64,000 nucleotides of DNA. Origin: Rhynchopus euleeides (lineage: Eukaryota; Euglenozoa; Diplonemea; Diplonemida; Diplonemidae). Where the stretch lies: assembly GCA_963210315.1 (NCBI GenBank), contig OY723252.1, forward strand, positions 372,001 to 436,000. Reading direction: 5' to 3'. The notes under the pieces are model-generated. The model saw nothing but the letters and a program-made list of their open reading frames with translations, was not told the origin of the DNA and did no database searches. Shown here one piece after another: positions 61,942 through 64,000 of the stretch. Numbering within the stretch: position 1 is the first letter of the stretch; each line of letters begins with the position of its first letter. A program made the translations under genes and the position numbers.

Positions 61942-62720
61942 GGACAAGCATGGGCTGTCAGGGGGTTAAAGCCGCCTGACGCCTGCACGTGGCGCCCCTG
62001 CTAATCCCCTCGCATTGCACTGCGCGGGGGGTGAACAGAGTCAGCGGTGGGGTGGTTACCTCGGTGCTGAAATGCCTTGTGCATGGAGCCGGAATAGCCG
62101 GGGTGGTGACCTGGTCTATGAAGGGGGAACCCTGAGCCCAAAGAACCGAGATCCCAAGACCTCCAATGGGGGCCGGGTGCCTCGTCCTGTGTCCTCCACG
62201 GCGACCCCCTGCGCGGGCTTCCGGGCCGGAGTAGCCCGCCTCCCTTCTGTCATAGACGGAGGTCAGACCACCGCAGTTGCGTCTCTGTTTCACACAGTGT
62301 AACGCACAGGTGGGAGTGGCCCGAGTACGTTCGGGACGCGTGTAGGACTCGCACTACGTGGGGGGACGGGATGAAAGTCCGAAAAGGTTGGAAAAACGTA
62401 GGAGTGCATTACACACAATGTCTTCCCATGGGTAAAGACTAGCTAGTTACCCTCACTCCGCGTGGGAATCCGGAAACCCTTCTTGAGCCACCGGGTCTCC
62501 TCACACTTCAGGGGGTGGCGCCCCAGGTTGCTAACCAGCGGCAGGTTTTTGCAGAGACCTAAGGGTGTCTCTTTTCCTCACCGCAGACAACCTTGTGTGG
62601 GAATCGTGTGTAGCCACTGTTTGGGTTCAGTGTCTGGGCGCGCGTGGCGCTGGGCCCACTGGTCGTCACCTTTGCCGCTCGCCACGTAAAGTTGAGTAAG
62701 GACAAGCATGGGCTGTCAGG
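61942..62720 (+). mobile_element. Short retroposon-like insertion flanked by 21-bp direct repeats
   Basis: A 21-bp sequence (GGACAAGCATGGGCTGTC plus AGG) stands at both 61942-61962 and 62700-62720, as a target-site duplication would. Between them lie about 740 bases without an ORF, beginning with a ribozyme-like fold (61959-62048) and containing further structured-looking sequence such as GGGGACGGGATGAAAGTCCG. The right end is GTAAAGTTGAGTAA. Length, lack of coding and 5' ribozyme fit a non-autonomous non-LTR retroposon; the assignment is inference. Confidence 0.5.
61959..62048 (+). ncRNA. Candidate HDV-like self-cleaving ribozyme
   Basis: Folds by eye into the nested double pseudoknot of HDV-like ribozymes. 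P1 CAGGGG (61959-61964) pairs CCCCTG (61995-62000). P2 GCCGCCTGAC (61971-61980, one bulge) pairs GTCAGCGGT (62040-62048). P3 is the typical 3-bp GCC/GGC (61981-61983 with 61991-61993) closing a seven-base loop. P4 CCCCTCGCA (62006-62014) pairs TGCGCGGGG with one mismatch. The J4/2 strand contains CAGA, fitting the CNRA catalytic-cytosine motif. Its position at the 5' end of a direct-repeat-flanked insertion matches ribozymes of R2, L1Tc and related retroelements. Confidence 0.42.
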
Positions 62721-63044
62721 CCCAAAAAGGCAGCAGCCCGTTCCGCATCTGGAGGCAAGACTTGGGAGGGGAGGAGGCGGGCGGGAGGCTTCTATACGCT
62801 GCTAGCTGTGGGTCTGAAGTATTATCAGTGTTGTCGCGTCAGAGTTCTCTCGGTGAGACATACGGTTCCGTGACAGAATGTGCGCACCCCCTGGGCGACG
62901 TACCGATGGCTCTCCCGAGAGAGTGGTCCTCTGAGGAAACAGATCGAATCGTGCACAACACGCTGGTTGGTGTTCACATCTATAGGCGTGATCCTCCAGA
63001 GCACAACAGCCTCCCTCCATGCACACCTGGCGTGGTCCCTTGCC
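62721..63044. other. 3' spacer of DUF4116 copy 4
   Basis: No recognised feature; short overlapping ORFs only. Confidence 0.4.
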
Positions 63045-64000
63045 CTACTGCAGCTCAGGGAAGGCAGCAGCAAGGACGTCGCTGTCGCGCCGCAGAGGGG
63101 CTGACACGCGGGTGAAGGCGTTTGGGCCGGCACGCACAGCCGCCAGCACCACCTCCTTGTCGCAGCACAGCGCTGTGGGGGCGTACATCAGGGCACATCC
63201 CTCCTGTCGCACAGCCGCCAGCACCACCTCACGCTTGTTCCGCAGTGTGGTGCGGGCGAAGCGCAGCGCACTGCCGCAACTCGTCACGGCTGCGAGGACC
63301 ACCTCTTCGTCAGCACAGAAGACAGGATCGACGAACTGCAGAGCACCGCCGTGTGCACGAGCTGCTTGAAGCACAACCGACCTGTCGCTTCGCAGTGAAG
63401 GGTCAGCGTACTGCATGGCCCTCCCGTCCTGCAAGACGGCAGCCAGTTGAAGCTCCTTGTCACGGCACAGTGAAGCACTGGCGTAGCGAAGAGCGCACCC
63501 GCACTTGCGGACGGCTGCAAGCATGAAGTCTCTGTTGCTGTAGAAGGAAAGGTCGGCGTAGCGGAGACCTTCCCCGTCACCGTGTGTGGCTGCGAGCACC
63601 ACCTCCTCGTCCTGCCAGAAAGTCGAATCAGCGTATTCAAGCATCCAACCGTCCGACTTCACAGCGGCAAGCACGACCTCACGATCCTGACGCGAAACAT
63701 ACCGAAACGCACCACCCTTCTTCCGCACGGCTGCGAGGACCACATCTCTGTCGCTGCGGATAGAATCGTCACAGAACTGCAAGGCCTCTGGGTCCTGTGC
63801 CACCGCAGCAAGCTGCACCTCCGTGTCACCCTTCACGGAGGGGTGGGCGTGCTGCAAGGCAAACCCATTCAGCTTGACACACTGCAGCACGAAGTCTCTG
63901 TTGGTCTGGAGTGACTCGTCTGCGACACCGAGCACATATGGGTCACGCCGCACACCTGCCAGCACCACCTCCTCGTCCTTCTGAAGGTGGGGTGCGGCAT
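63045..64000 (-). CDS. DUF4116-repeat protein, copy 4 (N-terminal part beyond the window)
   Basis: The frame is open from the right edge (AAPHLQKDEEVVLAGVRRD) to TAG at 63045-63047, about 317 codons. About six DUF4116 repeats are visible (LRSDRSVVLQAARAHGGA, LCCDKEVVLAAVRAGPN). The last third is nearly identical to copies 1 and 3. The end reads FPELQ instead of FPELH. The ubiquitin-like domain should lie to the right of the window. Confidence 0.85.
   Translation of the reverse strand, partial: AAPHLQKDEEVVLAGVRRDPYVLGVADESLQTNRDFVLQCVKLNGFALQHAHPSVKGDTEVQLAAVAQDPEALQFCDDSIRSDRDVVLAAVRKKGGAFRYVSRQDREVVLAAVKSDGWMLEYADSTFWQDEEVVLAATHGDGEGLRYADLSFYSNRDFMLAAVRKCGCALRYASASLCRDKELQLAAVLQDGRAMQYADPSLRSDRSVVLQAARAHGGALQFVDPVFCADEEVVLAAVTSCGSALRFARTTLRNKREVVLAAVRQEGCALMYAPTALCCDKEVVLAAVRAGPNAFTRVSAPLRRDSDVLAAAFPELQ

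Overview
The window looks like nuclear DNA of a free-living protist, GC-rich and full of repeats. Every gene I can support reads on the minus strand across all 64 kb. Apart from one possible intron and one isolated exon, the genes are long and uninterrupted (the longest is about 7.2 kb). A first element resembling the trypanosomatid VIPER/TATE retroelements (gag-like, then tyrosine recombinase) and long one-way gene clusters both fit Euglenozoa. A diplonemid-like flagellate is my best guess, as inference only. No spliced-leader gene, rRNA gene or tRNA gene was found.

Left part (1-26 kb): the 5' part of a VIPER-like element, where a gag-like ORF and the start of a tyrosine recombinase share one frame and are split by a single TGA. 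It is followed by a tandem family of three predicted secreted WD40 proteins. They share signal peptide, C-terminal beta-propeller and flanking DNA, but carry 4, 6 and 1 copies of a near-identical internal propeller joined by Thr/Pro linkers. A fourth copy of the intergenic DNA has no gene, which suggests a lost paralogue.

Middle (26-46 kb): a ubiquitin-like/DUF4116-repeat protein, a predicted mitochondrial protein, an inward-rectifier K+ channel with a GFG filter, and a 4 kb zone of three related 31-bp minisatellites. Between two of these arrays sits a single exon of a class III adenylate/guanylate cyclase. A duplicated non-coding block and a second DUF4116 gene follow.

Right part (46-64 kb): a giant RI-type leucine-rich-repeat protein, a third DUF4116 gene, a reticulon-like membrane protein, a protein with a possible C-terminal membrane segment, a short retroposon-like insertion whose 5' end folds like an HDV-type ribozyme, and a fourth DUF4116 gene cut by the window edge.

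Mobile DNA is abundant: a family of about 94-154 bp elements with GGGGGTCYTCGCTAC-type inverted ends, two palindrome-rich elements with CAGTG ends, and several dispersed repeats. No operon-like pathway is evident. The visible themes are tandem gene amplification (WD40, DUF4116) and repeat expansion.
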